From assembly GCA_965226805.1 (NCBI GenBank), contig CBDDDW010000025.1, forward strand, positions 102,546 to 166,545: a stretch of 64,000 nucleotides of DNA, in the 5' to 3' direction. This DNA comes from CBDDDW01 sp965226805 (GTDB lineage: Bacteria; Chloroflexota; Dehalococcoidia; Lucifugimonadales; JAGWBF01). Below are positions 33,607 through 41,615 of the stretch, piece after piece. The notes beneath the pieces were generated by a model. That model was not told where the DNA came from and did no database searches. It saw nothing but the letters and a program-made list of their open reading frames with translations. The position numbers and the translations under genes are program-made. Position 1 is the first letter of the stretch. Each line of letters starts with the position of its first letter.

Positions 33607-35262
33607 CTACGCACCCGCGTGTCTCGGTTTCCCGGTCTCCTGAAAGGCAACCGATGTGCCTTTCGGCGTGGCCAGCTTACCCTCACGGAGCATCAGGATG
33701 GCTAACGGCACCGACGATGCCAGGATAAGTAGAAGAGCAGCGGCCGCGGCCTGGGCAAAGAAGGCCGCCTCGGTGGCCGACCAGATAGACGTGGCCAGGG
33801 TCTTGAAGCCGATAGGGCCCAGGATCAACGTGGCCGGCAGCTCCTTCATAGTGATGAGAAATACCAGGGCGGCGCCGGCCAGGATCCCGGGCCACATCAA
33901 AGGCAGGCTGATGGCGGCGAATACGCTGGGTGGCCGTCTCCCCAGGCTTCTGGCCGCCTCCTCGACCCTAGGGCTAATCTGAAGGAGGGAGGCCCTCGCC
34001 CCTCCCACCGCCGCGGGCAGGAAGAGGACCACGTATGCGAGGATCAGCATGCTCAGGCTCTGATATAGTGGTGGAGCGTAGTTGGCCCCGAAGTAGACCA
34101 GTGATAGAGCGATAACGATACCCGGCAGAGCGAAGCCGATGTACGTGACTCGCTCCAACAGGGCACTTAGCCATCCTGCGTAACGAACCGACAGATACGC
34201 TACCGGCAGGGCCGCGACTGAGGCCACCAGCGCTGCCAGCGCCGCGACGTAAACCGAGTTGATTGTGGTGCTCCAGCTCAGGCCCAACGGTTGTCCTGCC
34301 CAGACCCCACGCCCCACCCAGTAGCCCAGAACGCCCATGGGTAGTGCCAGGGCGACCAAAGTTATGAGGAAGCAGAAGCCGAGAGCGGGCCAACGCCACC
34401 GGCCCAGTGGCACGGGACCTGGAGGCCGTGACGTGCCGACCGTGCTGCGATAGTATCTGGAGCGCCCCCGTGAGCGAGCTTCGAGGGTCAGGACGACTAT
34501 GGCGAGGACCACCAACACGAGGGAGCTGGCACCCGCCAGCGTCAGGGCGCCCGCGTCGTATTGGAGATAGATTACGTACGTAAATGCCTCGAACCGCAGG
34601 AGGGAGACCGCCCCAAAATCGCTCAACGTATAGAGGGCTACCAGCAAGGCGCCTGCGGCGACAGCGGGTTTCAACTGGGGCAGGACAACGCGAAAGAATG
34701 TCGCCCTTGGGCTGTACCCCAGGCCCCGGCAGCACTCTTCCAGGGAAGGGTCCAGGCCCCACAGGGCTGCGCGGACGCTGAGCAATACGTAAGGGTAGCT
34801 GAGAAAAGTGAGGGTCAGCATCGCTCCGGGGAAGCCGTATATCTCAGGCAACCGCGCCCCGAGGGCCGCGACGACCACGAACCCCCCTACGTAGCTTGGG
34901 ATGACCAGGGGAAGCACGGTGAGTAACGACCATAGCCTGCGGAACGGCAGGTCGGTTCGCACGGTAATCCAGGCCAAGGGCACAGCGAGAAACACGGTGG
35001 CCGCCGTGACTGCCAGAGCCAGCAGGGCCGTTCGTCCCAGCGTCTCTAGAACTCTCACCCGGAGCAGCAGATCCCAGACTTCTGTACCGCTACCCAGAGT
35101 CCTGAGGACCAGATATATCAGGGGCAGGGCCATAGCCGCGGCCACCAGTGTTGCTGGGACCCAAAGTATGCTCGGGGGCCAGGAAGACCTGCTCAGCCTC
35201 CCGAAGTGAGAGAATACTCCCCTCGGCGAGAACGGCTCAGTGGCTCGGCTCTCGACGGCCAT
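33607..35262 (-). CDS. ABC transporter permease (Fe3+/FbpB type, fused two-domain)
   Basis: 551 residues with about twelve membrane segments in two homologous halves, each a MetI-like/BPD_transp_1 domain. Half 1 has PLVIPSYVGGFVVVAALG and LEECCRGLGYSPRATFFRVVLP (EAA loop); half 2 has IGFALPGIVIALSLVYFG and VEEAARSLGRRPPSVFAAISLP (EAA loop). FbpB-type ferric iron permeases have this fused form. It begins 2 bp after the binding-protein stop, so the pair is translationally linked. Confidence 0.92.
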   Translation of the reverse strand: MAVESRATEPFSPRGVFSHFGRLSRSSWPPSILWVPATLVAAAMALPLIYLVLRTLGSGTEVWDLLLRVRVLETLGRTALLALAVTAATVFLAVPLAWITVRTDLPFRRLWSLLTVLPLVIPSYVGGFVVVAALGARLPEIYGFPGAMLTLTFLSYPYVLLSVRAALWGLDPSLEECCRGLGYSPRATFFRVVLPQLKPAVAAGALLVALYTLSDFGAVSLLRFEAFTYVIYLQYDAGALTLAGASSLVLVVLAIVVLTLEARSRGRSRYYRSTVGTSRPPGPVPLGRWRWPALGFCFLITLVALALPMGVLGYWVGRGVWAGQPLGLSWSTTINSVYVAALAALVASVAALPVAYLSVRYAGWLSALLERVTYIGFALPGIVIALSLVYFGANYAPPLYQSLSMLILAYVVLFLPAAVGGARASLLQISPRVEEAARSLGRRPPSVFAAISLPLMWPGILAGAALVFLITMKELPATLILGPIGFKTLATSIWSATEAAFFAQAAAAALLLILASSVPLAILMLREGKLATPKGTSVAFQETGKPRHAGA

Positions 35263-35264
35263 CG

Positions 35265-36284
35265 CTAAGGAATTATCCCCAGTTCGCGTAGAAGGTCCTG
35301 TGTCCCTTGGACATCGTCCAGCCGGGACAGGTCTACGTCGGGAAGCTCAAGCTGATCCAGAGGCACCAGCAGACGGTCCGTCTTGACTCCGTCTACCAGT
35401 GGGTACTCGAAGGTCTGGCTGGCGAAATATTGCTGGCCCACTTGGGAGAGCATGAAATCTAGAAAGCGCTCAGCGTTCTCTACATTTTTGGACGTGGCCA
35501 GGATGCTCGCCCCGTTCACCAGCATGATGGCTCCCAGGTCATTTCCTTTGGGATGATAGTTCCTGGCCGAGAAACCTTCGCCCTCCTCTTCCAGAAATCG
35601 GAAAAGGTAGTAGTGGTTGACAAATCCAACGTCGATTTCCCCCCGGGCCACCGCCTTCACGATGGGCGTGTTCTTCGGATATTCCCTGGGGTTGTTGGCC
35701 TCGATACCTTCCAGCCATTCCCTTGTAGCCTCTTCTCCCAGGGTGACCCGCATGGCTGTCACGAAGGCCTGAAAGGAGCCGTTGCCAGGAGGCCAACCTA
35801 TACGTCCCTCCCACTTGGGATCGGTGAAATCTAGGATAGAGTCGGGGAGGTCCGTCTCCTTTAGCTTTTCGGTATTATAGACCACGACCCTGGCACGCCC
35901 TGAAATGCCCACCCATTTGCCCTCACGAGAGCGCACCTGATCAGGAACCTTAGAGAGAACGCTAACCGGGATCACTGCGAGGAGGTCGGACATCGTACCC
36001 AGCAACCCGGGGTCTGTCGAAAAGAAAATATCCGCAGGGCTGTTCGATCCCTCTTCCCGTATGGTCGCGGCGAGGCCGGCGTTGCTCCCGTACTTCACAC
36101 CCACATCCACCCCGGTGGCGTCAGCGAACTGCTTGATGATAGGGTCTACGAGATTCTCTTCTCTTGCCGAGTAGATGGTGAGCTTTCCCTCAGACGCGCT
36201 GGCATCGTCACCGCAGGCTGCGAAAATATAGGGCGCCAGCAAGATCGCCAGGATGAGTGGGATGTACAGGCGGACCCGTCTCAT
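35265..36284 (-). CDS. Fe3+-type ABC transporter substrate-binding lipoprotein
   Basis: 339 residues of the FbpA/ferric-binding class. Signal sequence IPLILAILLAPYIFAACGDD with a lipobox Cys; mature fold KLTIYSAREENLVDPIIKQF, GVKYGSNAGLAATIREEG and PADIFFSTDPG, then FVNHYYLFRFLEEEG. The YY pair matches the ferric-ligand tyrosines of FbpA. ATG 36284 has GGAGG five bases upstream and fits the mapped promoter; ATG 36311 would leave almost no leader. First gene of the iron-type operon, probably controlled by the divergent DtxR-type gene. Confidence 0.92.
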   Translation of the reverse strand: MRRVRLYIPLILAILLAPYIFAACGDDASASEGKLTIYSAREENLVDPIIKQFADATGVDVGVKYGSNAGLAATIREEGSNSPADIFFSTDPGLLGTMSDLLAVIPVSVLSKVPDQVRSREGKWVGISGRARVVVYNTEKLKETDLPDSILDFTDPKWEGRIGWPPGNGSFQAFVTAMRVTLGEEATREWLEGIEANNPREYPKNTPIVKAVARGEIDVGFVNHYYLFRFLEEEGEGFSARNYHPKGNDLGAIMLVNGASILATSKNVENAERFLDFMLSQVGQQYFASQTFEYPLVDGVKTDRLLVPLDQLELPDVDLSRLDDVQGTQDLLRELGIIP

Positions 36285-36315
36285 AAAATCCTCCGGGATG
36301 CGCGCCACCATTTTC

Positions 36316-36352
36316 GGTTGCTAATCATATACTAACCATATTGCTATGTCAA
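36316..36352 (-). promoter_or_regulatory. Promoter of the iron ABC operon with overlapping palindromic operator
   Basis: Minus strand: TTGACA (36352-36347), 17-bp spacer, TATGAT (36329-36324), a near-consensus promoter. A 22-bp imperfect palindrome, GGTTGCTAATCATATACTAACC with arms GGTTnnTA/TAnnAACC (36316-36337), covers the -10 box. It resembles DtxR/IdeR-type boxes. The regulator at 36589 is divergent. Binding is an inference. Confidence 0.6.
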
Positions 36353-36588
36353 CACTAAAGTCAAGGGTTAGTCTCCACGGCCGCTCCAAGTGTTGTTGCA
36401 CTCATTCCCATAATGTGGTAGAACAAACACCAGACCCTCAACGAGGGAGGGATGGAGTGAAGTCAGGGATGTGTACAGCGCGGCGAATATGAAAAAGCGT
36501 TTGGCAGACCAAATGGAGGCCCCCGCAGGGGACCCGAGGCTCTCAAGAGCTCGCGCTAATCAAATATGTTAGGAGAGACGCAGACGCC
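36353..36588. other. Divergent intergenic region upstream of the DtxR-family gene
   Basis: Contains a second GGGTTAGT half-site at about 36365-36372, facing ACTAACC in the operator. No clear rightward promoter was found and no gene is seen. Confidence 0.4.
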
Positions 36589-37263
36589 ATGATGCTAGGA
36601 GAACCGAAACCCGAAATCAGCGTAGTGGTGGAGAATTACCTCCAGGCCGTCTATAAGCTCAAGGAAAGGGATGAGCAGGTGTTCCCCACGAGACTGGCTG
36701 AGGTCATGGATGTATCAGTAGCGACGGTGGTAGGCGCCCTCAAAAGGCTGAGCAAGCAGGGGATGATCGAGGTGGCCGGCAATAAAGAGGTGAAGTTCAC
36801 CCCCAAGGGTAGGGAGCTGGGCGAGTCGGTAGTCAGGCGGCACCGGCTGGCCGAGCGCATGCTCACTGAGCTCCTGGGGGTGGAGTGGCACATGGCTCAC
36901 GCGGAGGCTCACCGGCTGGAGCACGCCATCTCTCCCTACGTCGAGACGCGCCTGGCGCAAGCGCTGGGTTACCCCAAGACCAATCCCTTCGGGGCGCCCA
37001 TTCCGGGCTACAGCGGCGATCTCGAGTCGCCACCAATGAAACCTCTTGTCGAGGCGCAGGAAGGAGAGGCGACGGTTGTCGAAAGGGTACCTGAGGAGGA
37101 CCGCCGATTGCTTGAGTTCTTCGACCATAGCGGCATCAAGCCCGGCGCACAGCTAAAGATCAAGGAGTCGGCGCCTTACAAGGGGACCATGACGCTTTTG
37201 TTGGAAGAAAGCGAAGTGGTGCTGGGGATGGAAGTGGCGGAGAGGGTGTTGGTCCGTAGCTAG
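36589..37263 (+). CDS. DtxR/MntR-family metal-dependent repressor
   Basis: 224-residue iron- or manganese-dependent transcription factor. Winged helix about 8-70: VVENYLQAVYKL, MDVSVATVVGALKRLSKQGM. Dimerisation and metal domain about 75-140: RRHRLAERMLTELLGVEW, then HMAHAEAHRLEHAIS, with the His and Glu metal ligands of the family. C-terminal SH3-like FeoA domain from about 150 (LLEFFDHSGIKPGAQLKI...). It is divergent from the iron ABC operon, so probably represses it when metal is plentiful. ATG 36589 and ATG 36592 are both possible starts. Confidence 0.92.
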   Translation: MMLGEPKPEISVVVENYLQAVYKLKERDEQVFPTRLAEVMDVSVATVVGALKRLSKQGMIEVAGNKEVKFTPKGRELGESVVRRHRLAERMLTELLGVEWHMAHAEAHRLEHAISPYVETRLAQALGYPKTNPFGAPIPGYSGDLESPPMKPLVEAQEGEATVVERVPEEDRRLLEFFDHSGIKPGAQLKIKESAPYKGTMTLLLEESEVVLGMEVAERVLVRS

Positions 37264-37744
37264 GCTGGTGGATGGATGCTTTGCTCTGCTAACGTATGAG
37301 ATGTCATCCCCTCGGAAATAGCCCATTTTCGTCATTCGTGGCGCCGGTGGCAACCGACACGGGGGATAGCTACGAAAATGTCGTTCTGAGCCGCAGGCGA
37401 AGAATCTGGTGCGGGGATGGTGAGACGCCCCACCTCCTCCAGACTCTTCGCTCCGCTTCAGAGCCTGCACTGAGCTCGCCGAAGTGGTGACAAAAGGTGT
37501 CGGCATTTTGGTCCTTGGTGGTGCTGGTTGCGTATGGCGCCTGGTGAACAGACGGCCGATCGCCCCAATCCCTTCGGACCTTTCGCTGAGTATACCCTTC
37601 ATAGATATCCCCAGTATTTCGGACCTTACCCGCAGACTAAAAAACTGCATCCCGCTTTCCGCCGGTCCTTACCCAGGCCAATAGGCACACCAATGCCAAC
37701 TTCGGGACATTGTCCGGCGGGCAAATTCAGGGACCGGCCCAGTC
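37264..37744. other. Gene-free region with a related imperfect hairpin repeat
   Basis: About 480 bp with no credible gene. At 37379-37463 the left arm TCGTTCTGAG...GAAGAATCTGG and right arm AGACTCTTCGCTCC...TTCAGAG form a long imperfect hairpin of the same family as 38878 and 53447 (CCGCAGGCG subtype). Short frames here are translations of the repeat. Confidence 0.55.
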
Positions 37745-37774
37745 TTGACTTGATTCAATCGCCGGACCTAGAAT
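37745..37774 (+). promoter_or_regulatory. Promoter for the Nudix-GNAT pair
   Basis: TTGACT (37745-37750), 18-bp spacer, TAGAAT (37769-37774); five of six matches in each box. About 50 bp before the Nudix start. Confidence 0.55.
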
Positions 37775-37824
37775 GACATCGTTAGCGTGACGCTTCCATG
37801 TAAGGAAGAGGACGGTGGAAAGCG

Positions 37825-38289
37825 TTGGACCAAAAAGAATCCAAGCGTAAGGTTGAGAGACACGTCTCGGCGGGTGGAGTAGTTTACAGGATATCGGACG
37901 GCAATATAGAAATGGCTCTGTGTGGCCAGAGGCACCCGCTGCGATGGAGCTTACCCAAGGGCACCCCTGAGAAGGGAGAGAGTCTGGAGCAGACCGCCCT
38001 GAGAGAAGTGCGGGAAGAGACGGGCCTGGAAGTAGAAATCGAGGCGCCGATCGGAAACGTAAATTACTGGTTCGTCATCTACGATAGCCGGGTCCATTGT
38101 AACAAGACCGTGCACTTCTACCTCATGGGTTATCGAGGTGGTTGCACAGGCCAGCACGACCCTGAGTTTGACGAAGTAAAGTGGTTCCGATCGGAGGATG
38201 CCCTCAAGAACCTTGTTTACCCCAACGAAGCCAAGGTCGTCGAAAGGGCTCTGAGCATCATCAGAGAGAGGACTCCGTCGGGAGGTTAA
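37825..38289 (+). CDS. Nudix hydrolase
   Basis: 154 residues, hydrolysing nucleoside diphosphates linked to another moiety. Nudix box GTPEKGESLEQTALREVREE followed by TGLEV is complete, with all Glu metal ligands. SAGGVVYRI opens the domain and WSLPKG precedes the box. Start is TTG 37825 (MDQKES), after a purine-rich stretch GGTGGAAAG. It is followed by a GNAT gene 22 bp on. Substrate not predictable; it is of the diadenosine-polyphosphate or general housekeeping type. Confidence 0.9.
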   Translation: MDQKESKRKVERHVSAGGVVYRISDGNIEMALCGQRHPLRWSLPKGTPEKGESLEQTALREVREETGLEVEIEAPIGNVNYWFVIYDSRVHCNKTVHFYLMGYRGGCTGQHDPEFDEVKWFRSEDALKNLVYPNEAKVVERALSIIRERTPSGG

Positions 38290-38311
38290 CCCGCCGGTCC
38301 TGGGGGCCTGA

Positions 38312-38881
38312 GTGGAACTTATCGGAGGAAGGGTGATCCTCAAGTCGAAGAGCATTGAGGATGCCTGGATGGATTACCTGTGGCGTTCCGACGAAGAGAT
38401 CTCACGTCTGGACGCCACCTACCCATTGAGGATGAAGTATGAGGAGTTCGTGCGGCTCTTCGAGGACCAGCTACGGTATCCCACCCCTTCGTCGGCCCGG
38501 TTAGGAATACATACCAGAGACGGAAAATACATCGGGAACTGTATGTATTACGACATGAGTACCGTCGACAAAGAGGCCGAAATAGGCATAGTGATAGGCG
38601 ACAGGAATTACTGGAGCTTCGGGTATGGATACGACGCTCTTGTCAGCATCATGGATTACCTGTTCTCCCAAACATCAGTAGAACGGCTCTATCTGCACAC
38701 CCTGGACTGGAACAAACGGGCGCTGCGCTCCTTCGAAAAGTCCGGGCTCAGCCCTGTCCGCAACGTGCGTCGGAACGGAATGAGCTTCGTACTCATGGAT
38801 ATCAAGAAGGACCGCTGGCTAGAAATAAGAGAGCAGAAGCTGGCCGCCAGAGATGCCGAAGCTGAGCGCTCACAAACCTAG
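38312..38881 (+). CDS. GNAT-family N-acetyltransferase (RimJ/RimL-like)
   Basis: 189 residues from GTG 38312. RVILKSKSIEDAWMDYLWRSDEE opens the fold, EAEIGIVIGDRNYWSFGYGYDAL is the acetyl-CoA loop region, and LYLHTLDWNKRALRSFEKSGL is the conserved Asn/C-terminal core of RimJ-like transferases. Target unknown. The stop codon TAG (38879-38881) lies within the first bases of a MITE-like repeat (38878), so the end of this protein may have been set by the insertion. Confidence 0.88.
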   Translation: MELIGGRVILKSKSIEDAWMDYLWRSDEEISRLDATYPLRMKYEEFVRLFEDQLRYPTPSSARLGIHTRDGKYIGNCMYYDMSTVDKEAEIGIVIGDRNYWSFGYGYDALVSIMDYLFSQTSVERLYLHTLDWNKRALRSFEKSGLSPVRNVRRNGMSFVLMDIKKDRWLEIREQKLAARDAEAERSQT

Positions 38882-39023
38882 CACTTAGTCAATAAGATTT
38901 CGATAGCATGTCATTCTGAGGTAGCGCAGCGACCGAAGAATCTGGGGAGGGGTTACCCACGGCCACCCCAGATTCTTCGCTTCGCTCAGAATGACATTTA
39001 TATCAGATTTAAGTTGACTGGGT
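38878..39023. repeat. MITE-like inverted-repeat element, full copy (146 bp)
   Basis: Starts CTAGCAC...AGTCAA and ends TTGACTGGGT. The arms are long and complementary: ATGTCATTCTGAG...GAAGAATCTGGGG on the left against CCCCAGATTCTTCG...CTCAGAATGACAT on the right. A second copy of exactly the same length and ends is at 53447-53592. No coding capacity. Terminal AGTCAA/TTGACT are inverted. Confidence 0.8.
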
Positions 39024-39063
39024 CCTGGCGACCATCTCCGCTTCCTCGAGACAGATCGGTGAT

Positions 39064-41268
39064 CTACTCCATTACCTCCAGGTTAGCGTAGCTTAGCAGA
39101 AGTTTCTTCACGCCGGCTCCCTCGCTGAAAGCCACGGTGACCTCATAGTCCTGTCCAGAGGCGACACAGCTTACGACCATCCCATCGCCAAAGGTGTTAT
39201 GGCGTACGTGATCTCCCGACTTCAGAGAAGTCAGGCGTGGTGGCTCGGGCGTAGGAGTTGTGGCGACCGATGGACCCCAGAAGGCCGAGAGAGATTTATC
39301 GCCCAGTACTGCCTGCGAAGGGGAAACCGTGAGGTGGCCGGGAATCTCATAAAGAAACCTAGAAGGCCCATTCGGGCCGCCCCTGCCGGCAAAACCCCTG
39401 CGGAAGGCCCTGAGCATGTAAAGGCGCTCCTTGGACCTGGTCATGCCCACGTAACATAGCCTCCGTTCTTCCTCCAGGTCTGCGGGACTGTCCACAGAGC
39501 GAAAGTGGGGCAGGAGCCCTTCCTCCAAACCTACCAGGAATACCACGGGAAACTCCAGGCCTTTGGCCTGGTGCAGAGTGATGAGGGTGAGTACGCCGGC
39601 GCTTTCCTCGTAGTCATCAACTTCGGCTACGAGGGCAAGGCGTTCCAGGAGAGAGGTGAGGCCGTCGGGAGGCTCCATCAACCCGAACTCCTGGGCCGTG
39701 TTCTTCAGTTCCATGATGTTGTCCCAGCGCTCTTCGGCCCGGTCGTCACGTTCGAATAGGTATCGCTCGTATCCGGTGCGTTGGAGCACCGCGTCGATCA
39801 GCTGCACTACGTTCAGCCGCTGGCTATCCTCTCGGAGGCCCTGCACGATATCAAGGAATGCCTTTACTGGTCGGGTCAGTCTGGGAGACACGTTCAGAGG
39901 ACCGGCGCCGTCCATTCCACCGCCGGCCAGGCGCTCCATCGCCGAGTACATGGAAATGCCTTGGGCCCGGGACCATTGGGAGAGCTCAGCCACCGAACGC
40001 TGGCCTATGCCACGCGTGGGAACGTTGATGACCCTTGTCAGGCTGACCTCGTCCTGGGGATTGTTGACGAGCCGGAGGTAGGTGATCACATCCTTGACCT
40101 CCCGGCGCTGGTAGAAGCGGACCCCGCCCACGATCCTGTATTTCATACCGTAGCGAAGGCAAGCCTCCTCCATAGCGCGGGACTGGGCGTTTACGCGGTA
40201 CATGACGGCGCAGTCGCCCGGCTTGAAGTCCTCCTCATCGGCCAGCCGGTTCACTTCGCCGACCACGAACTGGGCCTCCTCTTCTTCGTTGTAGACCTCG
40301 TGGACCACGACCGGGCGGCCCGTCTCCTTGCGGGTCCACAGGGTCTTGGCGATCCGCATCCGGTTACGCGAGATAAGTCCCTGGGCCGCCTCGAGAATTG
40401 TGCCAGTCGAGCGGTAGTTCTCCTCGATGGTAATCGTTCGCGCCTCCGGGTAGTCCCTCTGGAAGCTGAGGATGTTGCGCAGATCCGCGTGGCGCCAGGA
40501 ATATATGGACTGGTCCGCGTCACCCACGACGCACAAGTTTCTATACTCCGCAGCCAGCAGCTTAGCCATCTCATACTGGGCCACATTGGTGTCCTGGAAC
40601 TCGTCGATCAGGATATGGAGGAAGCGGCGTTGGTATTTGCGGAGCACGTCGGGATGGCCACGAAGGAGTTGTACGACCCTGAACAGGAGGTCGTCAAAGT
40701 CCACTCCGTTGTTCCCGGCCAGCAGCTCCTCATAGCGTCGGTACACCCTGGCCGCCTGCTCTTCAAAATAGCCCTGGTGGTTTTCCGACAGGTTCGAAGA
40801 GTCCATGAGGACCGATTTGGCCTTGGAGATAACGCCGTGAATGGCCCGGGGAGGGTAGCGTTTGGGGTCTACGTCGACCTGTTCCATGGCCTGCTTGAGC
40901 AGCCCCATCTGGTCCTCGTCGTCGTAGATGGTGAAGTTAGGGTCTATCCCGACGTGCTTCCCGTCCCGCCTAAGAAGTCGAGCGCAGAAAGAGTGGAACG
41001 TGCCCATCGAGAGTTGGTCTACACGAGTGCCGACGAGGCGCTGGAGACGCTCGACCATCTCCTTGGCGGCTTTGTTGGTGAAGGTTACGGCGAGGATCCT
41101 ATAGGGGCTGATGCCGCATACCCGCACCAGATAGGCGACCCGGTGAGTGATGACGCGGGTCTTGCCGCTGCCCGGCCCGGCTGCGATCAGCAACGGGCCA
41201 TCGATGGCCTCGACCGCCTCCCGCTGCGAGGGGTTGAGCCCCTCGAGGATGCTCTCAGCTATTGTCAT
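39064..41268 (-). CDS. UvrD/PcrA-type superfamily 1 DNA helicase
   Basis: 734 residues, a 3'-5' helicase for repair and replication restart. Motifs in order: Q-motif LNPSQREAVEA, I GPGSGKTRVITHRVAYL, Ia TFTNKAAKEM, II DEFQDTN, III GDADQSIYSWRHAD, IV ENYRSTGTI, V TLHQAKGLEFPVVFLVG, VI RRLCYVGMTRSKERLYM. C-terminal Tudor-like region from about 680 (SGDHVRHNTFGDGMV) is typical of PcrA. ATG 41268 (MTIAESILEGLN) is chosen since the longer frame to 41454 is unrelated. Confidence 0.95.
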   Translation of the reverse strand: MTIAESILEGLNPSQREAVEAIDGPLLIAAGPGSGKTRVITHRVAYLVRVCGISPYRILAVTFTNKAAKEMVERLQRLVGTRVDQLSMGTFHSFCARLLRRDGKHVGIDPNFTIYDDEDQMGLLKQAMEQVDVDPKRYPPRAIHGVISKAKSVLMDSSNLSENHQGYFEEQAARVYRRYEELLAGNNGVDFDDLLFRVVQLLRGHPDVLRKYQRRFLHILIDEFQDTNVAQYEMAKLLAAEYRNLCVVGDADQSIYSWRHADLRNILSFQRDYPEARTITIEENYRSTGTILEAAQGLISRNRMRIAKTLWTRKETGRPVVVHEVYNEEEEAQFVVGEVNRLADEEDFKPGDCAVMYRVNAQSRAMEEACLRYGMKYRIVGGVRFYQRREVKDVITYLRLVNNPQDEVSLTRVINVPTRGIGQRSVAELSQWSRAQGISMYSAMERLAGGGMDGAGPLNVSPRLTRPVKAFLDIVQGLREDSQRLNVVQLIDAVLQRTGYERYLFERDDRAEERWDNIMELKNTAQEFGLMEPPDGLTSLLERLALVAEVDDYEESAGVLTLITLHQAKGLEFPVVFLVGLEEGLLPHFRSVDSPADLEEERRLCYVGMTRSKERLYMLRAFRRGFAGRGGPNGPSRFLYEIPGHLTVSPSQAVLGDKSLSAFWGPSVATTPTPEPPRLTSLKSGDHVRHNTFGDGMVVSCVASGQDYEVTVAFSEGAGVKKLLLSYANLEVME

Positions 41269-41615
41269 GGGCCCATTTCGAGATGGTTGTGATTGATCAG
41301 CATCCCTCCTATCATATACTTTATTCTGTATCGGCCATCGTAACAAGCTACCCCAGTACGAGATGTCTCCGGGAGTCAGGCGCGGTAGTCTCAGACCGTT
41401 TACAAGCACCTCTCCTTGTGACAAAATCCTTTTGGTGCCCGTCAGCCGGCCCATACTTGTCGTTGCGCTTTAGATGTCATTCTGAGCCGCAGGCGAAGAA
41501 TCTAAGGACAAAAGCTAGGACTCTTCGTTTCACTCAGAGTATAAAAGCAAAGAGATGTCACACTTGGATGGGTGCGACTCCGCGTAGGCCAGGGCAGCTA
41601 GGGAAGTGTCACAAA
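41269..41615. other. Divergent region with a hairpin repeat, no gene
   Basis: Between uvrD and the acetyl-CoA synthetase gene. A hairpin repeat of the same family as 38878 lies at 41474-41543: ATGTCATTCTGAGCCGCAGG, CGAAGAATCT, then the complementary AGGACTCTTCG...CACTCAGAG. The rest shows nothing. Confidence 0.55.

Noticed and set aside
37264..37744. Short frames between the DtxR-family gene and the Nudix gene
   Set aside because: They are translations of the hairpin repeat and have no ribosome sites or domains.
39781..41292. Long open frame opposite the UvrD helicase
   Set aside because: It is a composition shadow of uvrD, whose helicase motifs are all on the other strand.
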